Positions 1 to 8,405 of a DNA stretch of 64,000 bases are shown here, one piece after another (the stretch's first letter is position 1; each line of letters begins with the position of its first letter). The DNA comes from Carnobacterium pleistocenium FTR1. GTDB taxonomy: Bacteria; Bacillota; Bacilli; Lactobacillales; Carnobacteriaceae. The notes beneath the pieces were generated by a model. That model had not been told where the DNA came from. It searched no databases and saw only the letters and a program-made list of their open reading frames with translations. The stretch spans positions 1,240,001-1,304,000 of the forward strand of contig NZ_JQLQ01000002.1 in NCBI RefSeq assembly GCF_000744285.1, written 5' to 3'. A program made the translations under genes and the position numbers.

Positions 1-44
1 AAGTTTCTGAGTGGGAAAAAGAAAAATATTTAACATTGTATTAA
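1..44 (+). CDS. C-terminal end of a second glutamine synthetase (partial)
   Basis: The first 44 bases read, from base 3, as VSEWEKEKYLTLY and then TAA. This closely matches the last residues of the complete glutamine synthetase at 988-2328 ([13 protein letters not shown]). I infer that a second, tandem glnA-like gene ends here. Only 13 codons are visible, so whether the upstream copy is intact, and its class, cannot be told. The frame and stop are seen directly; the identity rests on this short match. Confidence 0.6.
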   Translation, partial: VSEWEKEKYLTLY

Positions 45-72
45 AAATTAGTATTTAAAATTGATTAAAAGA

Positions 73-337
73 GGCTCTAGGTCAAATAGTATGGATATTT
101 CAAAATATAATTTTTTCTGGAATGTACGGGTTTGCTTGTGGAGCCATGGAAGCGCCTAAAGCCTGAAAGGAAGTCTTCAGACTTTCAAGCTTCAAACACA
201 GCCTGATCACTGAAGCGCTAAGGATGTGTAATTCACATTGAACTCAATGCCTGGCTACAAGCAACCCTTATTCCTCCAAAAATTTTTGGATGTGTAGTTT
301 AATTAATTTCTTCATCTACACTAAAAATTATACAACC
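73..337 (+). repeat. Palindromic MITE-like repeat, copy 1 (full length)
   Basis: It begins GGCTCTAGGTCAAAT and ends TTATACAACC. Inside, the arm around 118-145 (CGGGTTTGCTTGTG) pairs with the arm around 252-275 (GGCTACAAGCAACCC), and a second hairpin (GCCTGAAAG / CTTTCAAGC) lies between them. Related copies are at 12294, 13427, 14787, 25288, 37319 and 52019. It sits between the upstream glutamine synthetase stop and a terminator at 338-375. No convincing target duplication is seen for this copy. Confidence 0.8.
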
Positions 338-375
338 AAAGAACCAGTGAAAAAAATCACTGGTTCTTTTTTTTG
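338..375 (+). terminator. Rho-independent terminator of the upstream glnA-like gene
   Basis: The perfect stem GAACCAGTGA / TCACTGGTTC with an A-rich loop is followed by eight T. It probably belonged to the glutamine synthetase that ends at base 44, before the repeat at 73-337 inserted between gene and terminator. Confidence 0.85.
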
Positions 376-457
376 ATTTAAAAAATTGGTATAGTTCAAT
401 TATGATTTTAAAATCGGAACAAAAATAGTATATAAAAACAAATCATTCGTTTTTATA

Positions 458-474
458 TGTTAGGTTTCCTTACA
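458..474 (+). promoter_or_regulatory. GlnR/TnrA-type operator upstream of glnR
   Basis: TGTTAGGTTTCCTTACA fits the established Bacillus GlnR/TnrA consensus TGTNA-N7-TNACA at every fixed position. It ends 16 bases before the -35 hexamer of the glnR promoter, as expected for nitrogen-dependent autoregulation of glnRA. A second site, as found in B. subtilis glnRA, was not evident. Confidence 0.8.
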
Positions 475-490
475 TCTGAGTAGTTTTCTG

Positions 491-519
491 TTGACATCTA
501 AAAAAAAGACTGATATTCT
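491..519 (+). promoter_or_regulatory. glnRA promoter
   Basis: TTGACA at 491-496 and TATTCT at 514-519 are separated by 17 bases, a near-consensus sigma-A promoter 28 bases before the glnR start codon. Confidence 0.7.
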
Positions 520-546
520 ATAAAAGTAATCGAAGGGAGGACTTGA

Positions 547-939
547 ATGAGCGAGAAAGAACTTAGACGGTCGAGATCAGTTTTTCCGATTGGTACAGTT
601 ATGAAATTAACCGATTTATCTGCTCGACAGATTCGTTATTATGAGGAGCAAGATTTGATTGTTCCAATGCGGAACGAAGGAAACCGGCGAATGTATTCTT
701 TAAATAATATTGATGTTCTTCTCGAAATTAAAGATTATTTATCTGATGGAATTAATATGGCTGGTATAAAACAAATTTACAAGTTACAAGAAACCAAAGA
801 AAAGAATCGTGAGCAAGAAATAATTAAAGTATTGACTGACGATGATGTGCGTAAAATACTGCATGATGAATTTTTAGCGGTAAGTGGTTTAGGCGCAAAG
901 AAACCACTCTCATTTTTTGATCAAAATCGAATAGGATAA
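547..939 (+). CDS. glnR: MerR-family nitrogen repressor GlnR
   Basis: This 130-residue MerR-family regulator should repress glnRA and other nitrogen genes when glutamine is plentiful, acting with feedback-inhibited glutamine synthetase. The N-terminal winged helix shows the family signature around residues 14-50 (LSARQIRYYEEQDLI, then R-N-E-G-N-R-R-M-Y). The short C-terminal tail suits the GlnR/TnrA branch rather than large effector-binding MerR proteins. The start ATG follows GGGAGGA. It lies 48 bases upstream of glnA, downstream of a matching operator at 458-474, so autoregulation is likely. Confidence 0.93.
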   Translation: MSEKELRRSRSVFPIGTVMKLTDLSARQIRYYEEQDLIVPMRNEGNRRMYSLNNIDVLLEIKDYLSDGINMAGIKQIYKLQETKEKNREQEIIKVLTDDDVRKILHDEFLAVSGLGAKKPLSFFDQNRIG

Positions 940-987
940 AAATAGATAGCAGAATTACGACTATGACTATAAGGGGAGAAAAAATAT

Positions 988-2328
988 ATGGCTAAGTTTA
1001 CGAGAGAAGAAATAGAAGATGCATCAAAAAAAGGGAATATCCGATTCTTAAGATTAATGTTTACTGATATTTTAGGGGTCATTAAAAATGTCGAGGTACC
1101 TATTAGTCAATTGAAAAAAGTACTGGATAATCAATTGATGTTTGATGGATCTTCCATTGAAGGATTTGTCAGAATCGAAGAAAGTGATATGTATTTAAGA
1201 CCTGATTTGGATACATGGTTGATTTTTCCATGGGAAACGTCTAAAGAATCCGGTAAAATCGCTCGCTTGATCTGTGATGTTTACAATCCAGATGGAACTC
1301 CTTTTGCTGGCGACCCTCGTTCTAACTTAAAGCGTACATTAAAAGAAATGACGGAATTAGGTTTTACTGATTTTAACTTAGGACCTGAACCTGAATTTTT
1401 CCTTTTCAAACTTGATGAAAAAAATGAACCCACATTAGAACTGAATGATGATGGCGGCTATTTTGATTTGGCTCCAACAGATTTAGGTGAAAATTGTCGT
1501 CGTGATATCGTATTACAATTAGAAGATCTTGGTTTTGAGATTGAAGCTAGTCACCATGAGGTTGCACCTGGACAACATGAGATCGATTGGAAGTACGCTA
1601 GTGCAATAGAAGCGTGTGACAATATTCAAACCTTTAAATTGATCGTGAAGACAGTCGCTCGTAAATATGGCTTACATGCTACTTTCATGCCTAAACCTTT
1701 ATATGGCGTAAACGGATCTGGTATGCACTTTAACTTGTCCTTGTTTACTAAAGAAGGAAATGCGTTTTACGATAAAGATGGAGATATGGAATTAAGCGAT
1801 ACAGCTCGTCAATTTTTAGCAGGGATTTTAAATCACGCTAAAGCTTTCACAGCAATTGTGAATCCTACCGTGAATTCATATAAACGACTTGTACCTGGCT
1901 ATGAAGCACCCGTATACATCGCTTGGAGCGGTCGTAACCGTTCGCCATTGATTCGAGTACCACAATCAAGAGGAATGTCTACACGCGTAGAATTGCGTAG
2001 CGTTGATCCTAGCGCAAATCCATACTTAGCTATGGCCGTTCTATTGAAAGCAGGATTAGACGGTATTAAGAATGAAATGAAAGCACCGGAACCTATCAAT
2101 CGGAATATCTATGTGATGAGTGAAAAAGATCGTAATGAAAATGGTATCTATGATTTGCCAGGCACACTGAAAGAAGCATTAGGCTACCTAGAAAATGACA
2201 GTACAATCAAAGATGGCTTAGGAGAACACATCTACGAAAATTTTGTCAATGCTAAGAATATTGAATGGGCTGCTTTCCGTGAACAAGTTACTGAGTGGGA
2301 AAGAAAACAATACTTGAAACTATATTAA
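988..2328 (+). CDS. glnA: Glutamine synthetase type I
   Basis: GlnA condenses glutamate and ammonia with ATP to make glutamine in the cytosol. The 446 residues match the short GSI-alpha form of Firmicutes. Visible family motifs are FDGSSIEGF (about residue 52), the metal-ligand stretch PEPEFFLFK (about 134), [11 protein letters not shown] (about 242) and the flexible loop [17 protein letters not shown] (about 300), followed by [15 protein letters not shown]. The adenylylation tyrosine segment of the enterobacterial long form appears absent, and feedback control through GlnR is expected. It is the second gene of glnRA and ends in a strong terminator. Confidence 0.97.
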   Translation: MAKFTREEIEDASKKGNIRFLRLMFTDILGVIKNVEVPISQLKKVLDNQLMFDGSSIEGFVRIEESDMYLRPDLDTWLIFPWETSKESGKIARLICDVYNPDGTPFAGDPRSNLKRTLKEMTELGFTDFNLGPEPEFFLFKLDEKNEPTLELNDDGGYFDLAPTDLGENCRRDIVLQLEDLGFEIEASHHEVAPGQHEIDWKYASAIEACDNIQTFKLIVKTVARKYGLHATFMPKPLYGVNGSGMHFNLSLFTKEGNAFYDKDGDMELSDTARQFLAGILNHAKAFTAIVNPTVNSYKRLVPGYEAPVYIAWSGRNRSPLIRVPQSRGMSTRVELRSVDPSANPYLAMAVLLKAGLDGIKNEMKAPEPINRNIYVMSEKDRNENGIYDLPGTLKEALGYLENDSTIKDGLGEHIYENFVNAKNIEWAAFREQVTEWERKQYLKLY

Positions 2329-2336
2329 TGCAAAAA

Positions 2337-2376
2337 AGAAATCCGACTACATTTTTGTAGTCGGATTTCTTTTTTT
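2337..2376 (+). terminator. glnA terminator, also facing the PH-domain gene
   Basis: The perfect stem GAAATCCGACTAC / GTAGTCGGATTTC is followed by a T run on the + strand and preceded by an A-rich stretch. It probably also serves the convergent gene that ends at 2384. Confidence 0.9.
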
Positions 2377-2383
2377 ACTTTTA

Positions 2384-2761
2384 TTAAAGGACTGCTAATG
2401 CCAGAGCTTGTTGAATGGCAGAAATGTGTTTATCATTCGTAAACTGTAATGTGATAGCTGGTTCATTAGCACTAGAAATAAAAATTTTCAATTCAGCATC
2501 TAAATCAAAATGACCAGTCGTTTCCACTAAAAATCGGCTGATTGACTTATAAGGCACCGAATGATAAGTTGTTTTTTTACCGGTGATTCCTTGTTTATCA
2601 ATAACAATTAACCGTTTATCTGTGAAAATAATTAAATCACGGACCAACTTGAAAGCTAGGTCAATCACTTCAGTCTCTAAAATAACGTCCGATAATTTTT
2701 TTCGAGCTTCATTTTCGCTAATGTTTCCTGCATTTCCTAAAAGACCACTAATTAATCCCAT
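2384..2761 (-). CDS. Bacterial PH-domain protein
   Basis: A 125-residue cytosolic protein that looks like a single bacterial Pleckstrin-homology domain (bPH_1 type). It has alternating beta segments, TDKRLIVIDKQG near residue 47, then KKTTYHSVPYKSISRF and a C-terminal helix that begins NDKHISAI. There is no signal peptide or membrane segment. The start ATG follows AAGGAGG on the reverse strand. It stands alone, convergent with glnA. The precise role of this family is unknown to me. Confidence 0.75.
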   Translation of the reverse strand: MGLISGLLGNAGNISENEARKKLSDVILETEVIDLAFKLVRDLIIFTDKRLIVIDKQGITGKKTTYHSVPYKSISRFLVETTGHFDLDAELKIFISSANEPAITLQFTNDKHISAIQQALALAVL

Positions 2762-2871
2762 AGCAAAGCCTCCTTAACTATTCTGCTGCTTATTGTAAAC
2801 CGATATTTTTCTTATTACAATCGATAAAAATAACACTTTTTGTTTTAAAAAAAATTTGTTCCTAAAAAGTG

Positions 2872-2900
2872 TTGACTTTTTATTCATTATTGCCTATAAT
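2872..2900 (+). promoter_or_regulatory. tRNA-Arg promoter
   Basis: TTGACT and TATAAT are 17 bases apart, and the -10 ends 20 bases before the tRNA. The strong match to consensus suits a stable RNA gene. Confidence 0.85.
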
Positions 2901-2920
2901 TAATTTTGTTGCTAGAACAT

Positions 2921-2994
2921 GTCTCAGTAGCTCAGCTGGATAGAGCATCCGCCTTCTAAGCGGACGGTCGAGAGTTCGAATCTCCCCTGAGGCA
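2921..2994 (+). tRNA. tRNA-Arg (anticodon UCU)
   Basis: The 74 bases fold into a cloverleaf: acceptor GTCTCAG pairs with CTGAGGC, the D arm contains AGCTCAGCTGGATAGAGC, the anticodon stem is TCCGC / GCGGA around loop CTTCTAA, and the T loop is GTTCGAATC. The anticodon TCT reads AGA arginine codons. The discriminator is A and CCA is not encoded. It has its own promoter and terminator. Confidence 0.96.
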
Positions 2995-3000
2995 TCAATT

Positions 3001-3044
3001 AAAAAGTTGAAAAAGCCGAATAACTAGCTTTTTCAACTTTTTTT
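3001..3044 (+). terminator. tRNA-Arg terminator
   Basis: AAAAAGTTGAAAAAGC pairs with GCTTTTTCAACTTTTT and ends in a T run just after the tRNA. Confidence 0.88.
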
Positions 3045-3288
3045 ATGGATTATTGAAAATAAATTGTTTTTTTAATTTAAACAAAGTAAAATAAATCATT
3101 ACTTTAATAGTTGAAAAATAATTTAAAGATTTATTCAAAAAAATGTAAAAATATTCTTTTATCGTTATATAAACAACTAGTTTAGAGTTTGAAATTTTTT
3201 TTAATGTGAAAAGTACACATAATTAATTTTCGATACAAATATCAGTAGGATTCTTTGCGTTTTATTGTTCACAAGCTATTATTCTTAC

Positions 3289-3345
3289 ACACTACATATA
3301 GAAAGAAATAGATATGTCAAGAGAAAAAGCCACTATATCTAGTGG
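3289..3345 (+). promoter_or_regulatory. Candidate NrdR boxes upstream of nrdHIEF
   Basis: Two similar motifs lie in an otherwise featureless 400-base gap: ACACTACATATAGAAA at 3289-3304 and the palindrome CCACTATATCTAGTGG at 3330-3345. They resemble the published NrdR box (near ACACTATATATAGTGT). They are about 41 bases apart, roughly four helical turns, whereas about three turns is usual. The second motif followed by seven T could also act as a small terminator, so the call is tentative. Confidence 0.5.
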
Positions 3346-3354
3346 TTTTTTTAT

Positions 3355-3383
3355 TTGCCAGTTGAAGAGAATTGATGTAGAAT
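3355..3383 (+). promoter_or_regulatory. Likely nrdHIEF promoter
   Basis: TTGCCA and TAGAAT are 17 bases apart, directly downstream of the second NrdR-like box. An alternative -10 (TATAAA, 3383-3388) overlaps it. Confidence 0.5.
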
Positions 3384-3440
3384 ATAAAAATAGAAATAAA
3401 GAAAAATACATTAAAAAGTAGCTCAAAAGGAGAATGTCTT

Positions 3441-3671
3441 ATGAAAAAAAACATCATTGTTTATTCTAAACCAAACTGTATGCAATGCAATTTCACAAAA
3501 AAATATTTAGAGGATAAAGGGATTCCTTATGAAGTTAAGGATATTTTTGAATCAGAAGAAGCTTTAAATGAAGTGAAAGAACTTGGATTTAGCTCTGTTC
3601 CAGTTATTACTATTGAAGGACATGAAGCATTCAATGGATTCCGTCCGGATCTCCTTGATCAACTAGCATGA
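3441..3671 (+). CDS. nrdH: NrdH glutaredoxin-like redoxin
   Basis: NrdH is a small thioredoxin-fold electron donor for class Ib ribonucleotide reductase. The 76 residues carry the redox pair CMQC at residues 13-16, a cis-proline segment SSVPVITIEG and the NrdH-type FNGFRPDLL near the C-terminus. The start ATG follows AAGGAG. It opens an operon with nrdI, nrdE and nrdF, and its stop overlaps the nrdI start (ATGA), so translation is probably coupled. Confidence 0.95.
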   Translation: MKKNIIVYSKPNCMQCNFTKKYLEDKGIPYEVKDIFESEEALNEVKELGFSSVPVITIEGHEAFNGFRPDLLDQLA

Positions 3672-4033
3672 AAGTAGTTTATATCAGCCTAACCGGTCAA
3701 ACACGAAAGTTTATCAAAAAACTAAGTATGGATTCATTGGAATTAACTCCAACGAATCCATATATTGCTTTAGGGGAACCCTTTATCATCGTTACGCCTA
3801 CCTATGACAAACAAGCAACTGATTTATTGAATGACTTTATTGAAACGGCTGATAATAAAAAGTATTTTAAAGGGGTAGCCGGTGGTGGGAATTTGAATTT
3901 CGGTAAACTTTTTGCCTTTACAGCAAAAGATTTAGCGTACGATTACAAAGTTCCGTTATTGCATACTTTTGAATTTCAAGGTAATGACGAAGATGTTGCA
4001 AAATTAAAGAAAGCGGTGAAAGATATTGGATAA
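3668..4033 (+). CDS. nrdI: NrdI flavodoxin-like protein
   Basis: NrdI is an FMN protein that supplies the oxidant for building the dimanganese-tyrosyl radical cofactor of NrdF. The protein has 121 residues. The FMN phosphate loop is SLTGQTRKF near residue 7, PTYDK follows near 48, and the glycine-rich VAGGGNLNFGK is near 73. Its ATG overlaps the nrdH stop and its own stop lies inside the first codons of nrdE, which marks tight operon coupling. Confidence 0.95.
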   Translation: MKVVYISLTGQTRKFIKKLSMDSLELTPTNPYIALGEPFIIVTPTYDKQATDLLNDFIETADNKKYFKGVAGGGNLNFGKLFAFTAKDLAYDYKVPLLHTFEFQGNDEDVAKLKKAVKDIG

Positions 4034-6203
4034 ACCTAAATTAGCACCAAAAGTAAAAGAGGTCACGTATTTCAAGTTGAATAATGAATTAAATAGACCT
4101 GTGGATGGAAAAATCCCTTTAAATAAAGACCGTGAAGCTGTGCGGGCTTATTTTTTAGAACATGTTAATCCGAATACCGTTTTTTTCTATACACTTGAAG
4201 AAAAATTAAATTATATGATCAAAGAAGAGTACCTAGAAGAAGAATTTTTACTGAAATATGATAAAGCCTTTATTCGTTCATTATTCGATGATATTTATAA
4301 TCGGAAATTTAGATTTCGTTCATTTATGTCGGCCTTTAAATTTTACACCCAATATGCTTTGAAAACGGATGATGGAGAACGTTTCTTAGAACGCTACGAA
4401 GACCGAATCGTTTTTAATGCACTATATTTAGCAGATGGAGATGCGGAACTAGCTAGTAGAATTGCGGATGAGATCGTTAATCAACGTTACCAACCTGCTA
4501 CACCGACGTTTTTGAATGCGGGTCGCAAAAGACGAGGAGAATTAGTTTCTTGTTTCTTGATCCAAGCAACAGATGACATGAACAGTATTGGTCGCGTCGT
4601 GAATAGTGCTTTACAACTGTCTCGTATCGGTGGTGGAGTAGGAGTGAATTTATCGAATTTACGAGCTGCTGGTGATCCAATCAAAAAAATCGAAAATGCA
4701 TCAAGCGGAGTCGTTCCAGTAATGAAATTACTAGAAGACAGCTTTAGTTATTCAAATCAGCTTGGTCAACGTAATGGAGCAGGTGCGGTTTATTTGAATG
4801 TTTTTCATCCGGATATCGTTTCATTCCTATCGACGAAAAAAGAAAATGCAGATGAAAAAATCCGTGTCAAAACACTTTCACTTGGTTTAGTGGTACCAGA
4901 TAAGTTTTATGAATTAGCCGCTCACGATGAACAGATGTATTTATTTAGTCCTTATGACGTAGAACGTATCTATGGAGAGCCATTTGCTTATATAGATATC
5001 ACTAAAGAGTACGATAATATGGTGAACAATGAAGAGATACGTAAATCAAAAATTAGTGCTCGCGAGTTAGAAAATGAAATTTCTAAATTGCAACAAGAAT
5101 CTGGTTATCCTTATATTATCAATATTGATACCGCCAACCGCGAAAATCCGGTATACGGTACGATCACAATGAGTAATTTATGTAGCGAAATTTTACAAAT
5201 TCAAGAACCTTCATCAATCAATAATGATCAAACCTATGAGCATTTAGGAACCGATATCAGTTGCAACCTGGGTTCAACAAATATCGTGAATTTATTGAAT
5301 TCATCTGATTTTGGACAATCGATTGATACAATGGTAAGAGCATTAACGATGGTTACAGATCAATCAAGCATTGATGCAGTCCCATCAATTAAGAATGGAA
5401 ATGACAAATTCCATACGATTGGTTTAGGCGCAATGGGTTTGCATACTTTCCTCGCATTGAACCAAATTCATTATGGTTCACCAGAATCGGTTGAATTTAC
5501 AGATGTTTATTTTAAACTATTGAATTATTACACATTGGTCTCTAGCAACAAGGTGGCTCGTGAAAGAAAAACAACTTTTTACAATTTTGAAAAATCCACT
5601 TACGCTGACGGAACTTACTTTGATCGATACATCAATGAGACTTCTGCCTTAAACAGTGAAAGGGTTCAACAGTTATTTGAAGGAATTCATATCCCGACTC
5701 AAGAGGATTGGAAAGCTTTGAAACAAGCCGTTAGTAAAGATGGACTGTATCATCAAAATCGTTTAGCTGTAGCGCCTACGGGTTCAATCAGTTACGTCAA
5801 TGAAACATCTTCTAGTTTACACCCCATCACACGTTTGATTGAAGAGCGCCAAGAGAAGAAGACTGGTAAGACTTATTATCCCGCACCTTTCTTATCAAAT
5901 GAGACTTTGCCTTATTATACTTCTGCTTACGATCTGGATATGCGAAAAGTTATTGATGTTTATGCAGCAGCTCAAAAACATATCGATCAAGGTATGAGCT
6001 TAACGCTCTTTTTACGTTCTGAAATTCCTGAGGGGCTTTATGAATGGAAAAATGGGCGTACTACGAAACAAACAACACGTGATTTAAATATTTTGCGCCA
6101 TTATGCTTGGAAAAAAGGCGTTAAATCGATTTATTATGTTCGCACATTTACTGAAAATTCAGAAGAAATTGGTTCAAATGACTGTGAAAGCTGCACCATT
6201 TAA
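4026..6203 (+). CDS. nrdE: Class Ib ribonucleotide reductase, alpha subunit
   Basis: NrdE reduces ribonucleoside diphosphates to deoxyribonucleotides together with NrdF. The 725 residues fit the class Ib length. Visible are SCFLIQATDDMNSIGR with the first active-site cysteine, the glycine-rich LSRIGGGVGVNLSN, the later SNLCSEILQ cysteine and the C-terminal redox tail CESCTI. The only start giving a full N-terminus is TTG at 4026, eight bases inside nrdI; no strong ribosome binding site is seen, so coupling with nrdI is likely. nrdF follows after 15 bases. Confidence 0.96.
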   Translation: MDKPKLAPKVKEVTYFKLNNELNRPVDGKIPLNKDREAVRAYFLEHVNPNTVFFYTLEEKLNYMIKEEYLEEEFLLKYDKAFIRSLFDDIYNRKFRFRSFMSAFKFYTQYALKTDDGERFLERYEDRIVFNALYLADGDAELASRIADEIVNQRYQPATPTFLNAGRKRRGELVSCFLIQATDDMNSIGRVVNSALQLSRIGGGVGVNLSNLRAAGDPIKKIENASSGVVPVMKLLEDSFSYSNQLGQRNGAGAVYLNVFHPDIVSFLSTKKENADEKIRVKTLSLGLVVPDKFYELAAHDEQMYLFSPYDVERIYGEPFAYIDITKEYDNMVNNEEIRKSKISARELENEISKLQQESGYPYIINIDTANRENPVYGTITMSNLCSEILQIQEPSSINNDQTYEHLGTDISCNLGSTNIVNLLNSSDFGQSIDTMVRALTMVTDQSSIDAVPSIKNGNDKFHTIGLGAMGLHTFLALNQIHYGSPESVEFTDVYFKLLNYYTLVSSNKVARERKTTFYNFEKSTYADGTYFDRYINETSALNSERVQQLFEGIHIPTQEDWKALKQAVSKDGLYHQNRLAVAPTGSISYVNETSSSLHPITRLIEERQEKKTGKTYYPAPFLSNETLPYYTSAYDLDMRKVIDVYAAAQKHIDQGMSLTLFLRSEIPEGLYEWKNGRTTKQTTRDLNILRHYAWKKGVKSIYYVRTFTENSEEIGSNDCESCTI

Positions 6204-6218
6204 AAGGAGAGAATTCGA

Positions 6219-7181
6219 ATGACGACGAACTATACAGCCATCAATTGGAACAATATCGAAGACATGATCGATAAGCTGACTTGGGAAAAATTAGTTGAAC
6301 AATTTTGGACAGATACGCGTATCCCAGTATCAAATGATTTAGACGATTGGGCACGTCTTCCAAAAGTTGAAAAAGATATGGTAGGAAAGGTTTTTGGAGG
6401 CTTAACTTTATTAGATACCCTTCAATCACAAGATGGAGTTCCAGCTTTAAAACCTTCTATTCTTACACAACACGAAGAAGCTGTGTACAACAATATCCAA
6501 TTTATGGAATCGATGCATGCAAAAAGCTACAGTGCTATTTTTAGTACCTTAAATAGCAAAGTTGAAATTGATGAAATTTTTCAATGGACGAATACAAATG
6601 AATTGTTGCAAATGAAAGCATCAACGATCAATGAAATTTACCACAATGGAACAGAGCTACAGCGTAAAATAGCCAGCGTAATGTTGGAATCTTTCTTATT
6701 CTACTCAGGTTTTTTTGCTCCGCTGCATTATTTAGGCAATAATAAACTGCCAAATGTAGCAGAAATCATTAAATTGATTTTAAGGGATGAATCTGTTCAT
6801 GGGACCTATATTGGGTATAAATTTCAAATTGCGTACAATCAATTGCCTATTGACGAACAAGAAGAAACTAAGAATTGGGCATATGATTTACTTTTTAAAT
6901 TGTATCAAAATGAAGTGAAATATGCAGAGTATTTGTATGATGAAATTGGTTGGACTGAACGCGTCAAAGTCTTTCTTCGTTACAATGCAAATAAAGCCCT
7001 ACAAAATCTAGGATTTGATCCTTTATTTCCAGATACAGCTGATGATGTGGATCCTGTAGTGATGAATGGAATCTCTACAGGTACTTCTAATCACGACTTT
7101 TTCTCACAAGTAGGAAATGGGTATCTGCTTGGTATGGTTGAGTCGATGGAAAACGATGATTACGAAAAATGGACCGTTTAA
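6219..7181 (+). CDS. nrdF: Class Ib ribonucleotide reductase, beta subunit
   Basis: NrdF carries the dimetal centre and tyrosyl radical that start catalysis in NrdE. The 320 residues show EAVYNNIQFMESMHAKSYS near residue 87, holding metal-ligand Glu and His and the radical Tyr, then ESFLFYSGFF and RDESVHGTYIGYK with the second set of ligands. The start ATG follows AAAAGGAGAG. It is the last gene of nrdHIEF. Confidence 0.96.
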   Translation: MTTNYTAINWNNIEDMIDKLTWEKLVEQFWTDTRIPVSNDLDDWARLPKVEKDMVGKVFGGLTLLDTLQSQDGVPALKPSILTQHEEAVYNNIQFMESMHAKSYSAIFSTLNSKVEIDEIFQWTNTNELLQMKASTINEIYHNGTELQRKIASVMLESFLFYSGFFAPLHYLGNNKLPNVAEIIKLILRDESVHGTYIGYKFQIAYNQLPIDEQEETKNWAYDLLFKLYQNEVKYAEYLYDEIGWTERVKVFLRYNANKALQNLGFDPLFPDTADDVDPVVMNGISTGTSNHDFFSQVGNGYLLGMVESMENDDYEKWTV

Positions 7182-7195
7182 ATAGTCAAACAAAG

Positions 7196-7247
7196 AAAAG
7201 GAGAGGCTAGTTGGATATTTTTCCAATCTAAGCGCTTCTTTTTTTAT
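7196..7247 (+). terminator. Probable nrd operon terminator
   Basis: The clear inner hairpin TTGGA-TATTTT-TCCAA is extended by imperfect outer pairing (AAGGAGAGGCTAG with CTAAGCGCTTCTT) and followed by seven T. Confidence 0.5.
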
Positions 7248-7423
7248 GAATTTCAGCTATTTCTGATGCATGACTACAGCCAACAGGAATTAATTTGACT
7301 AGTTAATGATCTTTTTAGTAGAGTTTAAAAAAAGAATGTTATTGAAAAAATAACAATTGTTTAGCTATACTGTTTCGGTTATGATTAAGCAAGAATCCAG
7401 TTGGATGAAAAGGAGGAAATACA

Positions 7424-8326
7424 ATGAAGAGACGCGAAATAAAACGCACCGCAAAAAAAATGTTAAAAGGGAATTGGAAAGTTGCTATTTTAAATTTAAT
7501 TATTATTTCCATTTTAACAGGGGCAATTAGTCAAATTATATTAACGGTGTTAGGAACAGGGAATTCTTTTACACTAATCGAATCAGCTATTCAAGGGACT
7601 CTAAGCGAGCAACAAATTGCAACTGAGTCATCAATTGCAGCTAATTTAATTACTACGCTTGTCAGCATCTTTGTAGGTTTCATTTCGGGGTTGTTGTATG
7701 CTGGATATGCTTGGAATATTTTAGATATGATTGACGGCGCCAAGCTATCGATAGAAGGGATGTTTCAAACCTTTAGCAGAGCCCGTATTTTTAAAACAGC
7801 AGGATTGGTTATTGTAACAGCTATTTTAGTTACACTATGGTCTCTGTTATTGGTCATACCTGGAATTATCAAAACTTATAGTTATAGCCAAGCGTTAAAT
7901 TTAATGAAGGATGATCCTTCAATCAGTATCATGGAGGCACTAAACCAAAGTCGTAAATTAATGAAAGGGGAAAAATGGAACTATTTTCTATTGCAACTTT
8001 CATTTATCTGGTGGTATATTGCACCTATTGTGCTTTTTGCTCTCCTTCTATCAGCAAGTGTTCGAACTATTGTTGCCAGTTTGGAAGCGGGATCTAACGA
8101 AGGTTTTGCGATTATTATAGGCTTTGCTTTATTGTTCTTAGTAGTTATGTTATTTGTATTTTTAATTTCTTTTTATGTAGAACCCTATCGCACAACAGCT
8201 CAGCAACTATTTTACCGTATGTTAACGGATGGAGCTGAGTATAACCCTGAGCAACCAATTGATCATACTAAAGGCAACAATCAGTATGAAGATAAAGATA
8301 ACCAATTAGACGATACTACTTTTTGA
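7424..8326 (+). CDS. DUF975-type integral membrane protein
   Basis: A 300-residue multi-pass membrane protein. The N-terminus MKRREIKRTAKKMLKGNWK, with a hydrophobic segment right after it, is characteristic of the DUF975 family. Further hydrophobic stretches fall near residues 75-105, 130-155, 190-215 and 235-260. The last 35 residues are polar and acidic. The start ATG follows AAAGGAGG. It is monocistronic with its own terminator. Its function is not known. Confidence 0.75.
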   Translation: MKRREIKRTAKKMLKGNWKVAILNLIIISILTGAISQIILTVLGTGNSFTLIESAIQGTLSEQQIATESSIAANLITTLVSIFVGFISGLLYAGYAWNILDMIDGAKLSIEGMFQTFSRARIFKTAGLVIVTAILVTLWSLLLVIPGIIKTYSYSQALNLMKDDPSISIMEALNQSRKLMKGEKWNYFLLQLSFIWWYIAPIVLFALLLSASVRTIVASLEAGSNEGFAIIIGFALLFLVVMLFVFLISFYVEPYRTTAQQLFYRMLTDGAEYNPEQPIDHTKGNNQYEDKDNQLDDTTF

Positions 8327-8344
8327 AAGTACTATCAAGGTGAC

Positions 8345-8404
8345 AAGGACTAGAGAATAATAATCGTGGTAAAACACGGATATTGTTCTCTAGTCCTTTT
8401 TTTT
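8345..8404 (+). terminator. Terminator of the DUF975 gene
   Basis: AAGGACTAGAGAA pairs with TTCTCTAGTCCTT around an inner hairpin (CGTG / CACG) and is followed by a long T run. Confidence 0.88.
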
Positions 8405-8405
8405 A

